Origin: Acanthamoeba castellanii str. Neff
Lineage: Eukaryota; Discosea; Longamoebia; Acanthamoebidae
Reading direction: 5' to 3'
Assembly (NCBI RefSeq): GCF_000313135.1
Contig: NW_004457313.1
Span: forward strand, 360,815 to 424,814
Length of the DNA: 64,000 nucleotides
Notes under the pieces: model-generated
Seen by the model: only the letters and a program-made list of their open reading frames with translations
Databases searched by the model: none
What the model was told of the DNA's origin: nothing
Position numbers and translations under genes: made by a program
Shown: positions 42,844 to 54,761 of the stretch, in pieces
How the letters are laid out: each line of letters starts with the position of its first letter
Numbering within the stretch: position 1 is the stretch's first letter

Positions 42844-43329
42844 CCTTCCTTCTTCTTCTTTCTTTAATATTAATGTTATTACCTTGCTTCCGCGATGTTG
42901 CTCTAAACCTCGATGATGAAGGACGGCGAGTTGTCGTTAATCTTCTTCTTGCTGCTTCAGTGGCTAGTTGCGGCGACACCCGTAAGTCCGACTACAGGTG
43001 CGCTAGAAGATGACTGAAAGGGAAAGAAAGAGAAGCCGAAGCAAAGGGCAGAGTCGATGTGTTGGCTGGGACCCAGGTAGAAAAACAACAAAGAAAACGT
43101 CTGTGCGTGCGCCCCAAACCAGGGCAGTGGTCGCACAGTTAATTAGGCGGAAGGAGTTTATGTCCGACGGAGCTAAACTACTGGTGAAGCGTCGACAACA
43201 TACTGTAAGCTCCCGTCATCAGCTTCGCACAGCTGAAATGTCGTAGAAACCACACTGCTGCATCTTTGCTGCAGAAGATAAGTAATGTTTATTTATATGT
43301 GGAGCTGTGTTCACAGTTGGTTAGTGTTG
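42844..43329. other. Intergenic region, promoter side of phosphatase gene
   Basis: About 490 bp. The half next to the phosphatase is T/C-rich. The half from about 43240 on is AT-richer and continuous in composition with the 3' part of the SLC35B3-like gene. No gene seen; the plus-strand ORF at 43010-43246 lacks motifs and codon bias. Confidence 0.35.
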
Positions 43330-44996
43330 TCACTCCCACTCCTCCTGGTTGATGCCCTTCCTTTGTTCCAACCAAGCCTGCAACTTGTCATGGATCCACT
43401 GTGCATTGTTTACCTGTGCATGGGTGTCATTAGTAAAAGTGGCAAATATTGAGGGCCAGCACTTACATAAGTGTTGAGTCCAAAGCCAGAGAACACCATG
43501 ATCCCTGATAAGAGGTAGAGCCATGTAAACTGTGCAGGAGGGACAGGTAAATCTGACATGAATTTAGGTAAGTGGTGAAGGGGAAGTACTGGCTTTGGGA
43601 AGATGATGAAGGACAACACTAAGGTTACCACTTTCCTGCAGCATGCCACAAATATTGCCACCACTGCTCCAAACCTGAGAGAATACTAGGTGAGGACCTC
43701 ACAAAATCAAAGAGTGAGCTAAGAGATTACCTCTTGATGATGGCTAGGTAGAAGTAAACACCAAAGTAGCCCATTGTTGCTTCCATCATGACCAGTCCCA
43801 AGGTGCCCTTGTTCTGCATGCAGAACTCCATGGCTGTGACAAGCTCCCCTGAGAAGATGGTCACTGCCAATATCTGCACAAAGCCCACAAAGTTGGAGTA
43901 GAAGACCTGCCAATACAATGTCAGTTACAAAACAAACAGCTTAGTAGGAATGGGTTGGCTTTGGTGTACCATCTCAGACTGGGGGCTGCCAAAGTTCTTC
44001 AGGATCTTCTCTTGGAAGTTGGACAAAAGTGCTTCTGACAGGACCGAGGTCATGACCATAGCCAGTCCTGCCGTGAACGCCATTGTCAAAGAAAAGAAGG
44101 GCCAGATCGGCGGAAAAGGGTGCGCGTACCAATAACGTTGAAATTGGGGCTCAGCTGACTGTCCGCGAGGGTGAACAGGGCGAGACCCGCACTCACAAGC
44201 GCAGCCCCACAGTACTCGGCAAGTGTGTAGCTGCTCCGAGCGTTGGTGAGCCTGTGCACTCGCAGAGATGAACTTCTGCAATACCGACCTTTTCTGGATG
44301 ACCAGCAGCCCGCACAGCATCGCGGGGATCACCTTGGCCGATCGTAGAATCACCTGCGCTCGGCAAGACCGCGCACAACGGTATGACGCGGCCGTCAGAC
44401 TCAGGCGGCCACCACGTAAATCCAACACCCTGGGTGCGTGGTGTGCACTTACCTTGGTCGGATAGTTGAGGTAGCCCAGGGACGCGTTGCCCAGGCCGGT
44501 GGTGAGCAAGAGAAGGAGGGACAAGATGAAGTAGTAGCGGAGGGGCGTCCTGCCGCACGCACGACAGGGCACCAAGAAACGCGTCAGTTGTGAAGCATAG
44601 GTCGAAGACACAAAGGGAAAGCTTGCTCTCCACACACAAAAGACGAACCTTCGCTCGTTAGAGAAGACGTTGACGCTGGAGACGGAGAAGAGCATGAAAG
44701 CCAACAACTCGAAGAGCGTGAGGAACAGGCCGTACTTGTACCCCGGAACCTTGAATATCGCTTCCTGCGTGGGCACGTGCTCCCTCCAACCGTGAGCAGG
44801 GCGGGGCGAACCTGGTAGGTCGGGCTTATGTGCATGGCGTGTAGGCTGGCAGTACCTGAAGGTAGCCGTGGCAGATGTGAAAGAAGAAGACGCCGCCCAC
44901 GCAGATCAAGAGCTGGACGAACTGGGGCAAGTGACCCACGGGGATGCCCAGCAGACTCAGCGCCTGCGGCTGCTTCTCCTTCAGCCCCACGTCCAT
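43330..44996 (-). CDS. SLC35B3-type nucleotide-sulfate (PAPS) transporter
   Basis: Golgi multispanning transporter of the SLC35B group. The ATG at 44996 gives MDVGLKEKQPQALSLLG, then a first helix FVQLLICVGGVFFFHICHGY. Family motifs: GLGNASLGYLNYPTK, VILRSAKVIPAMLCG, LFTLADSQLSPNFNVIG, NFQEKILKNFG then SPQSEMVFYSNFVGF, and GYFGVYFYLAIIKRFGAVVA then CCRKVVTLVLSF. The order and spacing match human SLC35B3 (PAPST2), which imports the universal sulfate donor PAPS (established). About eight exons. From about 44080 downstream to 43330 the coding sequence and introns have much lower GC and different codon choice from the 5' half. UDP-sugar transport is the alternative function. Confidence 0.85.
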
Positions 44997-45133
44997 CTCT
45001 TCGTCTCTTGTCTATGACAAAGCGTTGCGAACTCCAAGGCCACGTCCGCCAGTTACCAATTATGGTTAAAAAACAAGGCATTGCTCGAATTCTTGCATTA
45101 ATAACCAAAAAAAAACAAAGAGAAAACAAAACT

Positions 45134-47936
45134 CTAGGAGGAGAAGAGGTGGGAGAAGAGCTCCTCGGCCATGGGCGTCACCTGCTGGGTCGTGGTGATG
45201 GCCGGCATGAAGTTCACCAGCGGCGCCATCACGTCGTATCGCAGCTTCCTGCCCTTGGACGCCTGTTGTCGTGTGTGTGGTGTTAGTTTTGGGGTTGATG
45301 ATCACCGACCTAAGCGGACATCAAAACGTGCGAACCTTCTGGTCGACGTCCTTCTTCTTGTTCTTCCGAAGCATGCGGCGCAGCTGGGCGTGACTTCGGC
45401 CCAGCGCGATGGGATCGGTCACGTTCGCCGTTCCGCTTTCCACGAGCTCTGGACACGGTGAAGAAAAGAAAAGAAAAGAAAAGAAAAGAAAAGAAGAGTT
45501 GGGTTGAGTTGTGTGGGGGCGTGTCACGCAAACGGATCGGGTCCGATCACGCACCTCGGAGCAGTTGATGATAGAAATCGGAGTCATCGAAGATCTCCTC
45601 GTCGTACTCTTCCTCCCTTTCCTTCTTCTTCTTTCCATCTTCGGGCACGCCGTCCGGTGCGGGAGCTGCAGCTTCCTCCTCCTGTGTTTTGTTGTGCGTG
45701 TGCGTGCGTGTGTGTGCGTGTGCGTCGTCAGTGAGAGACTTTGATGCGAAGGATCTTACGCGTCGGGACGAACCTTGGGCTTTTGGGGGTAAAGGGCAGC
45801 GCCGATCACCTTGGCCGACGACCGCTTCAGTTGGGTGCGCTTGACCAACCGGTGCTGGTCGGCCATCAACTGCGAGATCTGGTTGAGCACCGTTCTGTTG
45901 TGTTGGCCAGCGACGATCAGTCTCCCACTCTAAGGGTGGGAAGGGGGTGTGTGCGTGCGCGCGCGATTGTTACCGGTTGATGGCCTTGAACTCCTTCTGC
46001 ATGATGCCCTGCGATAGCATCGTCTTCCTGTTCCATCTGTCGATCACCTCGTCGGTCCTCTTCCACAGGTTCTCCTGCACAACAGCCAATCAGTCCACTA
46101 CCTCCATCGAAGGGAGAGGGCGCGCAGCTGAATATACAAATTCTCGAGAGAAATTGAGTCGTACCTCGACAGCAAGAAACTCCTCCCACTTGGGCTCCAC
46201 ACTCTTTCCACTGCCGTTGGCCTCCCCGTTCTCGCCGAGGGTCAGATGGTCGTCGTCGTCGTTGTGCTTGCTGGCGTCGGCCAACACCGGCGCAAACGAA
46301 TCGTTGCCGGCGAGCAGCGTCTTCTTCGCGGAGAAGAGGCCATCGAAAAGCGAGGCGAGCGAAGACGACGCCTCGGCCAGTCCCGCCTTGAGCTTCTGGC
46401 TCTTGCCCTCCTGCTCCTCGTCCACCTCCTCGTTCTCTTCGTTCTCCTCGGCGTCTTCTTCGTCGTCTTCGTTTTCTTCGTTCTTCTTATGCTTCTTGCT
46501 CTGTCGCTTTTGCGACTTCTTCTCGCCGAGCGCGGCGGCGGGGGACATGAAGAGCGAGTAGGCCTTCGGGTGTGGGAGCCTGGTGAGCACACACATGCCA
46601 ACGTCAGCGCCACGTCATCACCAGTTTGGAGCTGAGTGGGAGTGGTCGGGCGGTGGAGTGCTTGTTGTGGTACCTGTTGGCCAGCGTGAGCATCTGCTGA
46701 AACGAAATGCGCATCTCCATGAAGCTGTTCCACAGCAGCTTCTGGTTCTTCGTGTGAATGGCCTTCTCGAGCTCCTTGCGGTTGTCCGACCTGTGGCACG
46801 CGTCGCGATGGGAGAGGGCGTGGTGAGCAGGCACCACAAATTGTGTGTGTCGTGTGTGTGTGTGTGTGTGTGTGTTACCTGATGGATGTGACGGCGCGCT
46901 TTTCCTCCTCCTTGAGCTTCTGCAGCTCCTTCTCCAGCTTCTCTTCGCCCTCCTGTTGCATCTCGCTCATCATGTCCATACCTTCAATGTCATCGTCGTC
47001 GTCCTCGCCTTCATCGTCGAATTCGCCCTCGCTGTCGTCCAGCTCATCTCCGTTTTGGTCATCGTCTTCGCCATCATCGTCATTCTCGGCTCGCTTTCTC
47101 TTGTTTGGCGAGGAGGTGGTCGCGGCGCCCTTCTGCTTGATGACGATCTTGCCGCCTCGACCGATCTCGATCTCCTCCTCGCTGTCTTCGTCAGCCTCAT
47201 CATCATTCTCGTCACCAGCACCCATGGACGCGCCTTCCTCATCGTCGTCCTCGTCCTCGTCCTCCATCATCTCACCATCCTCCTCATGATCAAACGGGTG
47301 CTTCTGGGCCTTCTCTTCCTCTTCCTCCTCATCGTCGTCGTCGTCGTCGTCTTCTTCGGCGGAGCTCTCCTCCACCTCCCAGCCCTCTTCCTCGAGGTCC
47401 TTGCGCGACACCTGAGCACCACATCAGGCAACGTGCATTGACGTCAGGCCGGACGCAGGGCGCGGGTTGGTTCACTGTAAGCGATGTCGGCCAGCGCGAG
47501 CTGGCGTGGGCAAGGGCTGTACCTTGCTGCCGTGGTAGCGCGTGCCCATGGAGAGGTCGGAGGCGCGCAAGGGCAGGGCCTCCTTGACTGACTTCCTCAG
47601 CACCTTGCCTGTTGTTGTGGCATAATAGATGGACAAGCGTTTAGAGGAGGAGCGTGACACGCGCAGCGACACACATGCACACACGCAGCATCCCATCAAC
47701 AAGACATGGAAAAAAGAAAATCACGTAGAATCTGTGTAGCGAGATGCAGAAAGGTGATTCTAGTGATTTCGAAGTTGAAGGAAGAGCGTACCCTTGGAGG
47801 CGCTCTCGGCCTGGAAGTCCTCGTGGTAGGGCATGATGGATGCACCACCGCCGATCACGTCCTCCGCCGCCTCGACATTCTTGGGCCGAGGATTGAGGTA
47901 CTCCTCCAACATCTCCTCCAGCGATGATTTACTCAT
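45134..47936 (-). CDS. AATF/Che-1/Bfr2 ribosome-biogenesis factor
   Basis: Nucleolar protein of the AATF/Bfr2 family, needed for 40S subunit maturation. The ATG at 47936 starts MSKSSLEEMLEEYLNPRPKN. Next come RYHGSKV then an extremely acidic Asp/Glu region (about 46980-47400). The AATF domain follows: NQKLLWNSFMEMRISFQQML, WEEFLAVEE, NRKTMLSQGIMQKEFKAINR (about 45975-46040). After another Lys/Asp-rich block, the C-terminal Traube domain reads YDEEIFDDSDFYHQLLRELV, and ASKGRKLRYDVMAPLVNFM followed by AEELFSHLFSS (stop 45134). The same terminal order is found in human AATF (established). About nine exons. Confidence 0.9.
45460..45497. repeat. AGAAA pentanucleotide repeat in AATF intron
   Basis: Seven near-perfect AAGAA/AAAAG pentamers, purine-only on the plus strand, between the AATF exons ending LVESGTAN and beginning RGFYHQLL-side sequence. 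Confidence 0.85.
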
Positions 47937-48180
47937 TTTGTACTTCAAGCAATCAGATCAAACCAAGAGCAATTGAGCAATATTGGCGATGATGATCGAA
48001 CAATCAATCGCTCCGCTTCCGGTTTTCTTCTGCAATAGATAAACAAATATTTAATTGCTTCTGAAATTTGATTTTTATTCGGACTTTATCATTTTCTTCC
48101 TTTCTTCTCCGGCGCTCTTGCCTTTTGCTCGCCGGACTTGTCTTCATCTCTTTGCCCATTCTTCTGCACAACACACGATC
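47937..48180. promoter_or_regulatory. Divergent promoter AATF / Nopp140
   Basis: 244 bp between two divergent nucleolar-protein genes. The region is AT-rich with T runs (48050-48110). Co-regulation of two ribosome-biogenesis genes is plausible from arrangement alone; no specific motif recognised. Confidence 0.4.
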
Positions 48181-49786
48181 ATGTCAGCCATGACGACTCC
48201 CTCCGATCTCTATCCCATCGTGATCAGCTTCCTTGAGGCCAACGGCAAGAAGAAGGCCGCCCAGAAGCTCAGGAAGGAGGCCAACCTGGTATGATTAGAT
48301 TGAAATTTTTGTACAATTTTGGCGATTGTGACTGACACTTCGCCTCTTCTTTGAAACCAACAGAAGAGCCAGACTTCCGATGTCGATCTCATGGATGTCT
48401 TCAAGACCTACCTTGCTTCCAAAGGGTACCATCTCCCAAAAATGATTAAATTCACATTACAACAGCGATCTTCAGGCCACTCTCCAAATAATTGTCAACG
48501 GATTTTATGATTTTGTACAAATTCGGTGATCAGATCAGAAGAGGCCGATAATCAGAATCTTTTTTTGGTTAAATCATTCCATTTTTTAAATGGAAAAAAA
48601 CAAAAACACTCACCCATCTTGTGTGTGTCGCGAACAACAGCACCACGGTCGCTAAGCCCGCGGACGTGAGCGAGGGCAAGAAGAGGAAGAGGAACGACTC
48701 TGACTCCGAGGAAGAGAAGGAGAAGGAGAAGGCCACCAAGAACAAGAAGGCCAAGAAGGAGGAGTCGTCCGATGATGACTCCTCGTCCAGCTCTGACTCC
48801 GACTCCGACTCTGAGTCTGAGGAGGAGGACAAGAAGAAGAAGGAGAAGAAGAAGGAGTCGTCTGACGATGAATCGTCGTCATCGTCCGAGGACGAGTCGT
48901 CGAGTTCCGACTCTGAGTCTGAGGAGGAGGACAAGAAGAAGGAGAAGAAGGCCGACAAGAAGAAGAAGGAGGACTCGTCATCCGATGATGACTCCTCGTC
49001 CAGCTCGTCGAGCTCCGACTCTGAGTCCGAGGAGGAGGACAAGAAGAAGGAGAAGAAGAGCGACAAGAAGAAGGAGGAGTCGTCGTCATCGGATGACTCG
49101 TCCAGCTCGTCGTCGTCGGATGATGACTCGTCGTCCAGCTCGTCGGATGACTCGTCGTCCGAGGAGGAGGACAAGAAGGAGAAGAAGAAGAAGGAGAAGA
49201 AGGACGAACAGAAGAAGGAGGAGCCCAAGAAGAAGGAGGAGGATAAGATGGAGGTGGAGCAGCCGGCCGCGCCCGTCGTCAACGGCAACGGCAGCAGCAA
49301 GAAGAGCAAGAAGGAGAACATTCCCTTCAAGCGCATCAAGGAGGACGAGATCGAGGTCGATCCCAAGCTGTCCGACAACTCGTTCTTCTCCAAGGCACGT
49401 GCACACACCGCACACGCGCGTCGCTCACCATCTAACATTGGCCAAACACTTTGTGTGTTGTTTTTTCACCACACACACACACCACACAACACACACACCA
49501 CACAACACACACACAACACACACACACACACCAACAGGAGGATGAGTGGGGCGCGAGGGCCAACTCTGTGCTGAGCACGGTGCGAGGCAAGGGCTTCAGG
49601 CACGAGAAGACCAAGAAGAAGAGGGGTTCCTACAAGGGTGCGTGAATTCGAGCTCCTCGCTCTTGCACACACGTGTGCATCGCTAACGTTGGTCGACGTC
49701 GTTGTGTCCCCGTTCTTTTCTTGGTTGGCCACACAGGCGGCAAGATCAACGACGGCATGGTCTCGAGCATCAAGTTCGACGACTAA
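48181..49786 (+). CDS. Nopp140/SRP40-like nucleolar phosphoprotein
   Basis: Chaperone-like protein of nucleoli and Cajal bodies that binds snoRNPs. The ATG at 48181 opens a LisH-type N-terminus (YPIVISFLEANGKKKAAQKL). The middle is alternating acidic-Ser blocks and Lys blocks (about 48680-49250), the substrate of casein kinase 2 in Nopp140. The C-terminal SRP40 domain is diagnostic: PFKRIKEDEIEVDPKLSDNS, then GKGFRHEKTKKKRGSYKGG, ending SSIKFDD at 49786 (established for yeast Srp40 and NOLC1). Five exons or so; a CA-rich repeat fills the 49395-49537 intron. Serines are coded mainly by TCG/TCC inside GAC-TCG tracts, giving a repetitive DNA. Confidence 0.92.
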
Positions 49787-50519
49787 GTGTCCTCGCCTGG
49801 CCTTGTCGTCTTCAGCCCGAAAAATAAAAACATTTTTGGAATTACAACGTGTGTCGTTGCTGGCATCAGTTTGCTGAGTCGCTTGCTCACCCCTCGGTGC
49901 GTACCGCTGCCGTTGCTCCCCTCCTTCTCCCAACACGTGACAGCAGCAGCAGCAAACCCACGCATACCCGGTATGCGCGGGTTTGTGTACGCGGGCGCTG
50001 TGTTGGCTTTGGTCGTACGCCGGAGCTGCTCGATGCCCTGATCGAGCGCGTGGAGCTGAGCTGCCAGAGTCGTGGGCCAAAGTGGCCCGTGCCATGCACC
50101 CCGAACGCGCCCCGTCCAAGGCCTGCCAAGCGCACCTCGGGCACGCGGCCGGCACGGTCGCGCTGCTGGCTGCACCACGCCGCCGCGCGGACACGGTGGC
50201 CGACGGCCTTCTACCTGATCGCCGGCTGCGTCACCCTCCCCGCGACCGACGACGACGACCTCAACGAGAGCGTCCACCTCTTGTGGCGCTGGTGGCGTGC
50301 GTGCGGCCGGAGGACCTGGCCGACCAGATCAGAAGCGATCCCGAGCGAAAGAGCGCCTGTCGTCGACTGCTGTCGCGCTACCACCACATCCTTGACAGCT
50401 ATCCGCGCTCGTGCGCTGACGGCGATGGCGGCGATCTTAATGACGGCCACGACCAGTAGCCATTCTTGTTGCAGGGTGAGGGCAGTTATTATGTTTATTA
50501 GGTGTTATGACTTCTCACC
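49787..50519. other. Region with possible frameshifted gene remnant
   Basis: About 730 bp between convergent genes. Coding-like codon use appears in changing plus-strand frames: PELLDALIERVELSCQ (about 50020-50070), then SWAKVARAMHPERAPSKACQ one frame away, then FYLIAGCVTLP (about 50205), then LVALVACVRPEDLADQIRSD through ORF end 50459. The first two together look like a SANT/Myb-type helix pair. This may be a short multi-exon gene, a decayed gene, or sequence errors. I cannot choose from the sequence alone. Confidence 0.3.
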
Positions 50520-50888
50520 TCACAGGTTGTCGATAACGAAGCGGCTCAGAAGGTGGTAGAGGTGGCGGCGTGCGTTGTCGGCGTTGATCGAATGATCGGC
50601 TTGGGCACGTGTGGTCAAGGAAGCATCAACCATGATCGACACGACACGACACGCACGACACGACACGACACGCACGACACGCACACGACACGACACGACA
50701 CGCATAGAACTGGAATAGAGGGAGAAGGGCTGGGGGAAAAGGATACAGTTGGTGTAGTACATCTGCTCGAAGTCGATGCCCTGTCGGACGAGCACCTTGC
50801 TCAGCTCCGCGGCGTTTTGCAGGTGCACATTGTCATCGGCTAGATCACAACACGCACGCACGACACGACACACAGGGCACGACACGAC

Positions 50889-50921
<33 letters not shown>

Positions 50922-53900
50922 TCATTTCCAAGCCGTCGACACTGGCCAGTCGCACAGCGCCAGTAAGTGTACCTGTGCCGTGTGCCAGGAGGTACTGTCG
51001 GTCACGGGGGCGACTGACATGGTCAGCTTGAGCTTTCCCTCGGCCTCGGGCGCACTGCCGACGAATCCTCCCATGTAGCCGCCGTAGCTCTGGCATATCG
51101 TCGTCGCACACAGGTGAGTTCGCGCACGTGCGGCGTTGTGGCGCGTGGGACTTGAGAATGTGTGGCGTACCCAGCCCCAGAGGCCGATGCGCGAGGAATC
51201 AACAAAGCCGAGCTTGCCAAAGTGCTGGGCCGCAGCCAGCTGGTCCTGCGTCTCATAGGTGCCCAGGTTCACTGTCATTTGGTCAAAGAGCCACGAGTTA
51301 GCGAGAGAGGCCTCTTCAATTCAATGAAGCGCGCATCGGCGCCGATATCGTACGATAGACGGTGTGTCGCCAGTCTTCGCCCTTGGCTGCCGTGCCTCGG
51401 CCGTCGGCCTGGCCCACAATGAAACCCTGCGCGGTTCCAGTTGAACGGTCAGAACAACACACGCACGCACGCACGCACGCACACAACGACACACGACACA
51501 TAACGACACTGCCCACGTGAGGAACCTTGGAGGCCATGTAGAGATCGAAGGACTTTTGACCACCGAACGGGTAGGCGCGCGTGACCTCTTGCGAGTTGGG
51601 GCCGCCGTACACGCGCATGAGCACGGGGTACTTCTTGGCCCGGTTGAAGTTGGGCGGGTAGAGGAGCGACGCCGACATCATCTCGCCCGCGGCGTTGGGA
51701 ATGCTCAAGAATTCCTTGCGTGGCAGGCGCAGCGACGACATCTTTTGTTGCATAGCACATGTTTGTTAGACCACACACACACCCCGTCCCGCACACAACA
51801 CGCACACGACAGGACACGACACGACACGACACAACACAACACAACACAACACGTTAGTACCTTCTCCTTGAGCTGGGCGTTGGCCACGAGCGATACGCTC
51901 ATGCGCGGGTTTTGAGAGTCGTGCAAGTGCACCGTGGGGACCTGTTGCCAGGAGCGAGGCCGTGTGAGTGGGGCGTTGGAGTGCCAACGTCCGCCTAACA
52001 TGTGCGCGTGTGCCATGTCGTGTGTGTCGTGCCGTGTGTGTCGAGTGTCGTGTGTGTCAGGTGTGGAGCGTACGTTCAACAGGTCGCCATTGCCGCCAAA
52101 GTTGAGGGTGAACAGATTACTGCAGGAGCTGTGCGTAGAATGTGAGGAATGCGCATTCGACGACACGGCAAATATGTAAAATACCTGTACGAGGCGGACC
52201 ACCAGCCCGCGCTGGGGCTGACCTTGCTGGAACCGGTGCCCTCGATCGACTGCGCGTAGACGTGCCTTTCATTCACGCTCACCTCCGTGCTCGTGTACAC
52301 ACTGTTGCGCGACCGACATGGCGCATGAGCACACCACACACACCACACACACCACACACACCCACACACACACAACACAAGCGCACGCGTGACTGGGGAG
52401 AGCTGCGTACAGGGTGCGGGTTGCGGGAAGCCACTGGTTGATGCGAGTGACCTCCCACGTCGCGCTGTTGGTCGGGTCGGACAGGAAACGCACAAAGGCG
52501 CCAGTCGAGTAGTTGTAGAGCGCCACCTTAACAAGCGAGACACGCATGGATGGAATGGAATGTGAGGAACGCATTGTGGCGGGGGGGCAAGTGGAGGTGG
52601 AGTGCCTGAGGGTAGGACTTGGCGTTGGCGAGGAGGTCCACAAAGTAGAGAATGCTGCCGTCGGTCTCGCGGAGGAAGGTCAACTCGAATTGCTGTTAAG
52701 AAGAGATCAGTGAACTAGTGTGTGCGTGTGTGTCGTGTGTGTGTCGTGTGTTGTGTGTGGTGACACCGCCGAGGAGACCACATACAGTTTCGATCCAGGC
52801 CTTCGAAGTCTTGGTGAAGAGAACACGCGAAGAGCCGTCGATCACGTTGAACAGGACCGTTTGCTCCTCCTGCAAAGACGTTAGTTAGGGACACGACACG
52901 ACACGACACGTCCAGTGGACGGGTGGGGAACGCACGTTTTGCAGGCGATTGAGTCTGCGCACGGCCACGGTGCTGGCATCGACCCACCAGATGCCGGTCA
53001 CGTACTCGTACTTGCCCGAGTCGGACCAATCCAGCACCGCGGTCGATTCGTTCGCAACATTGTAGACGCCCACCGTCACCTCCGGATTGGCGAAACCGGG
53101 CTGTGTCGTCCCACCACCCACCACCCACCACCCACCACCCACACCCACCACCCACCACCACCGACGTAAGTGCCTGCCTTGTGTGGCGCGGGTGCCAGGC
53201 GCTGATGGTGAGTACCTTGGGGTAGGCGAGGTTGTCGATTTCGGGGTAGGCGTCGCCGTCGTAGACCGGCATCAGAAATTCGGGCACCAGCGTCTCATTG
53301 AACTTGAGGTACGCCAGGTGCGCGCCGTCCGTCGACCACCACATCGCTGCGTGGGTTATGATGAGTTATTATTGTAGTGAAATTAGCTAGTTTTAGGTTT
53401 CCCTCGTCGTCGCGTCGGTCATCCATCACGACCCCCGTCCTGACGGCCACGCACGTACCGGTCATGTCGGAGAACACCTCTTCCTCGTAGACCCACGACT
53501 GAACGCCGTTCACGATGCTGACTCCATCTAAACACCACCGCAGAAGTCAGTTGATTATCGTGGACATATTCATATAAAAGAACATATTTCCTTTATACAT
53601 GCTTCATACTATAATATCTTTCAATCTAAAAGAATGTCTTACCAGATTGCCGGCCGGGCGTCCCGTCGGTAGTGACCTGGCGAATGGTGTTGGCGCCGGT
53701 GTCCTTGATGTAGACGTTGTTGTCCCGCACGAAGGCCTGCACCGTTCACACAGCCCGCGCGCGCGGCTCGATGATTAGTTGCCGTCCTTCAGCAGTGTCA
53801 CATGGTAGGAGCAGTAGGTACAATGTTGCCACTCGCCGCCCAGACGGGGTTCATAAGGCGGCGGTTCTGGTCATCGAGCAGCGTAGCCGTCTTGGCGCTG

Positions 53901-54761
53901 ATGCTGTAGACGTAGAAATTGGCGAAGTAGGAGTGCCTCCACCTGCATATCGCGCCCAGGTTGTGTGTGTCGTGTGTGTGTGTGTGTGTCATGAGCACGC
54001 CGTGTGCGCTATCGAGAGCGCGTGAGGTCGCACACACACCTGTAAGTCTGGTTCACGGCAAAGATGATGTCGCCGCCGGCAGGCGAAATGTAGTAGGAGC
54101 CGATGGAACTCGCCCAGGCGTTGTCTGGCGCCGCGGCAACGAACGCGGTCTGGTTGAACAGCACCTCCTGGTTGGCCGCGTCGGGGAACGACCGAGTGGC
54201 GTTCGTCACGATTTGTCTGATGACGTTGCCGCTCTTATCTGCAGAGAATCAGAGAATGAACATTCGAACGAACGTTCATGTGCGTCTCGAGAGTGGGGCG
54301 CATGCCTTGGTACACAAACGAGGCGGCAGCGGCCGGCGTGGTGGGGCACCACCACTGAAGCGAGAGACCCTCGGTGGTCGTGTTGAAGATGTCGTCAAAG
54401 GCAAACACGCGCTTGTTCTCATTCCTGCTTCGCCAAAGCCGTACGGTTTGTGAGCTGTGTGTACGGTGTGTGCGTGTGTGGTACGTACGAGTCCGACTCC
54501 TTGTTCAGGGCCACTGCAGCGTGGAGGAAGATGAGGAACGAAAGCCAACAAGTTGGGGCACTGGTGAGTGGTGAGGGCGGTACCAGGGATGGCAATGGCG
54601 AGGATTATGCCCACCACCAGGGCGATGGCCGCAACGATCATGACGGCCTGGATGAAGCGACGTTTGTACCAGGGCAAGGCATCCTCAATCTCCACAAAAT
54701 CCGTCTCTGAACCACCCTCTTCATCTAGGCCCGCATAGCGGCGTCGCCTCGCCGAGTCCAT
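50520..54761 (-). CDS. DPP4-family prolyl dipeptidyl peptidase (S9B)
   Basis: Type II membrane serine protease removing Xaa-Pro dipeptides. The ATG at 54761 gives MDSARRRRYAGLDEE; a transmembrane anchor follows (AVMIVAAIALVVGIILAIAI, about 54585-54645). The beta-propeller includes WVYEEEVFSD, the Glu-Glu pair that holds the substrate N-terminus, and AMWWSTDGAHLAYL. The hydrolase domain shows YPPNFNRAKKYPVLMRVYGG, the nucleophile in GWSYGGYMGG (split by an intron, about 51080-51180), the Asp in DDNVHLQNAAEL, and the His in SDHSINADNARRHLY. About 18 exons. The YDSxYTERYM...LLxHGTA segment expected between APVTDSTSWHTA and DDNVH is absent, and the flanking splice phases disagree (see findings). 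Confidence 0.88.
50637..50705. repeat. CACGACACGACACG repeat in DPP4-like intron
   Basis: CGACACGACACGCACGACAC array in the intron between the exon ending with YTN and that beginning DHSINADN. Confidence 0.85.
50856..50920. repeat. CA/CGACA repeat at the site of missing DPP4 coding sequence
   Basis: A pure CA tract of about 34 bp (50889-50920), next to CACGACAC units (50850-50888). It lies exactly where an exon is expected. Confidence 0.88.

Noticed and set aside
43010..43246. Plus-strand 78-codon ORF between phosphatase and transporter genes
   Set aside because: Basic, low-complexity, no motif, no codon bias like the neighbours.
49783..50277. Minus-strand ORF of 164 codons downstream of Nopp140
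   Set aside because: Low-complexity Arg/Ala composition, no motif, and weaker codon structure than the opposite strand.
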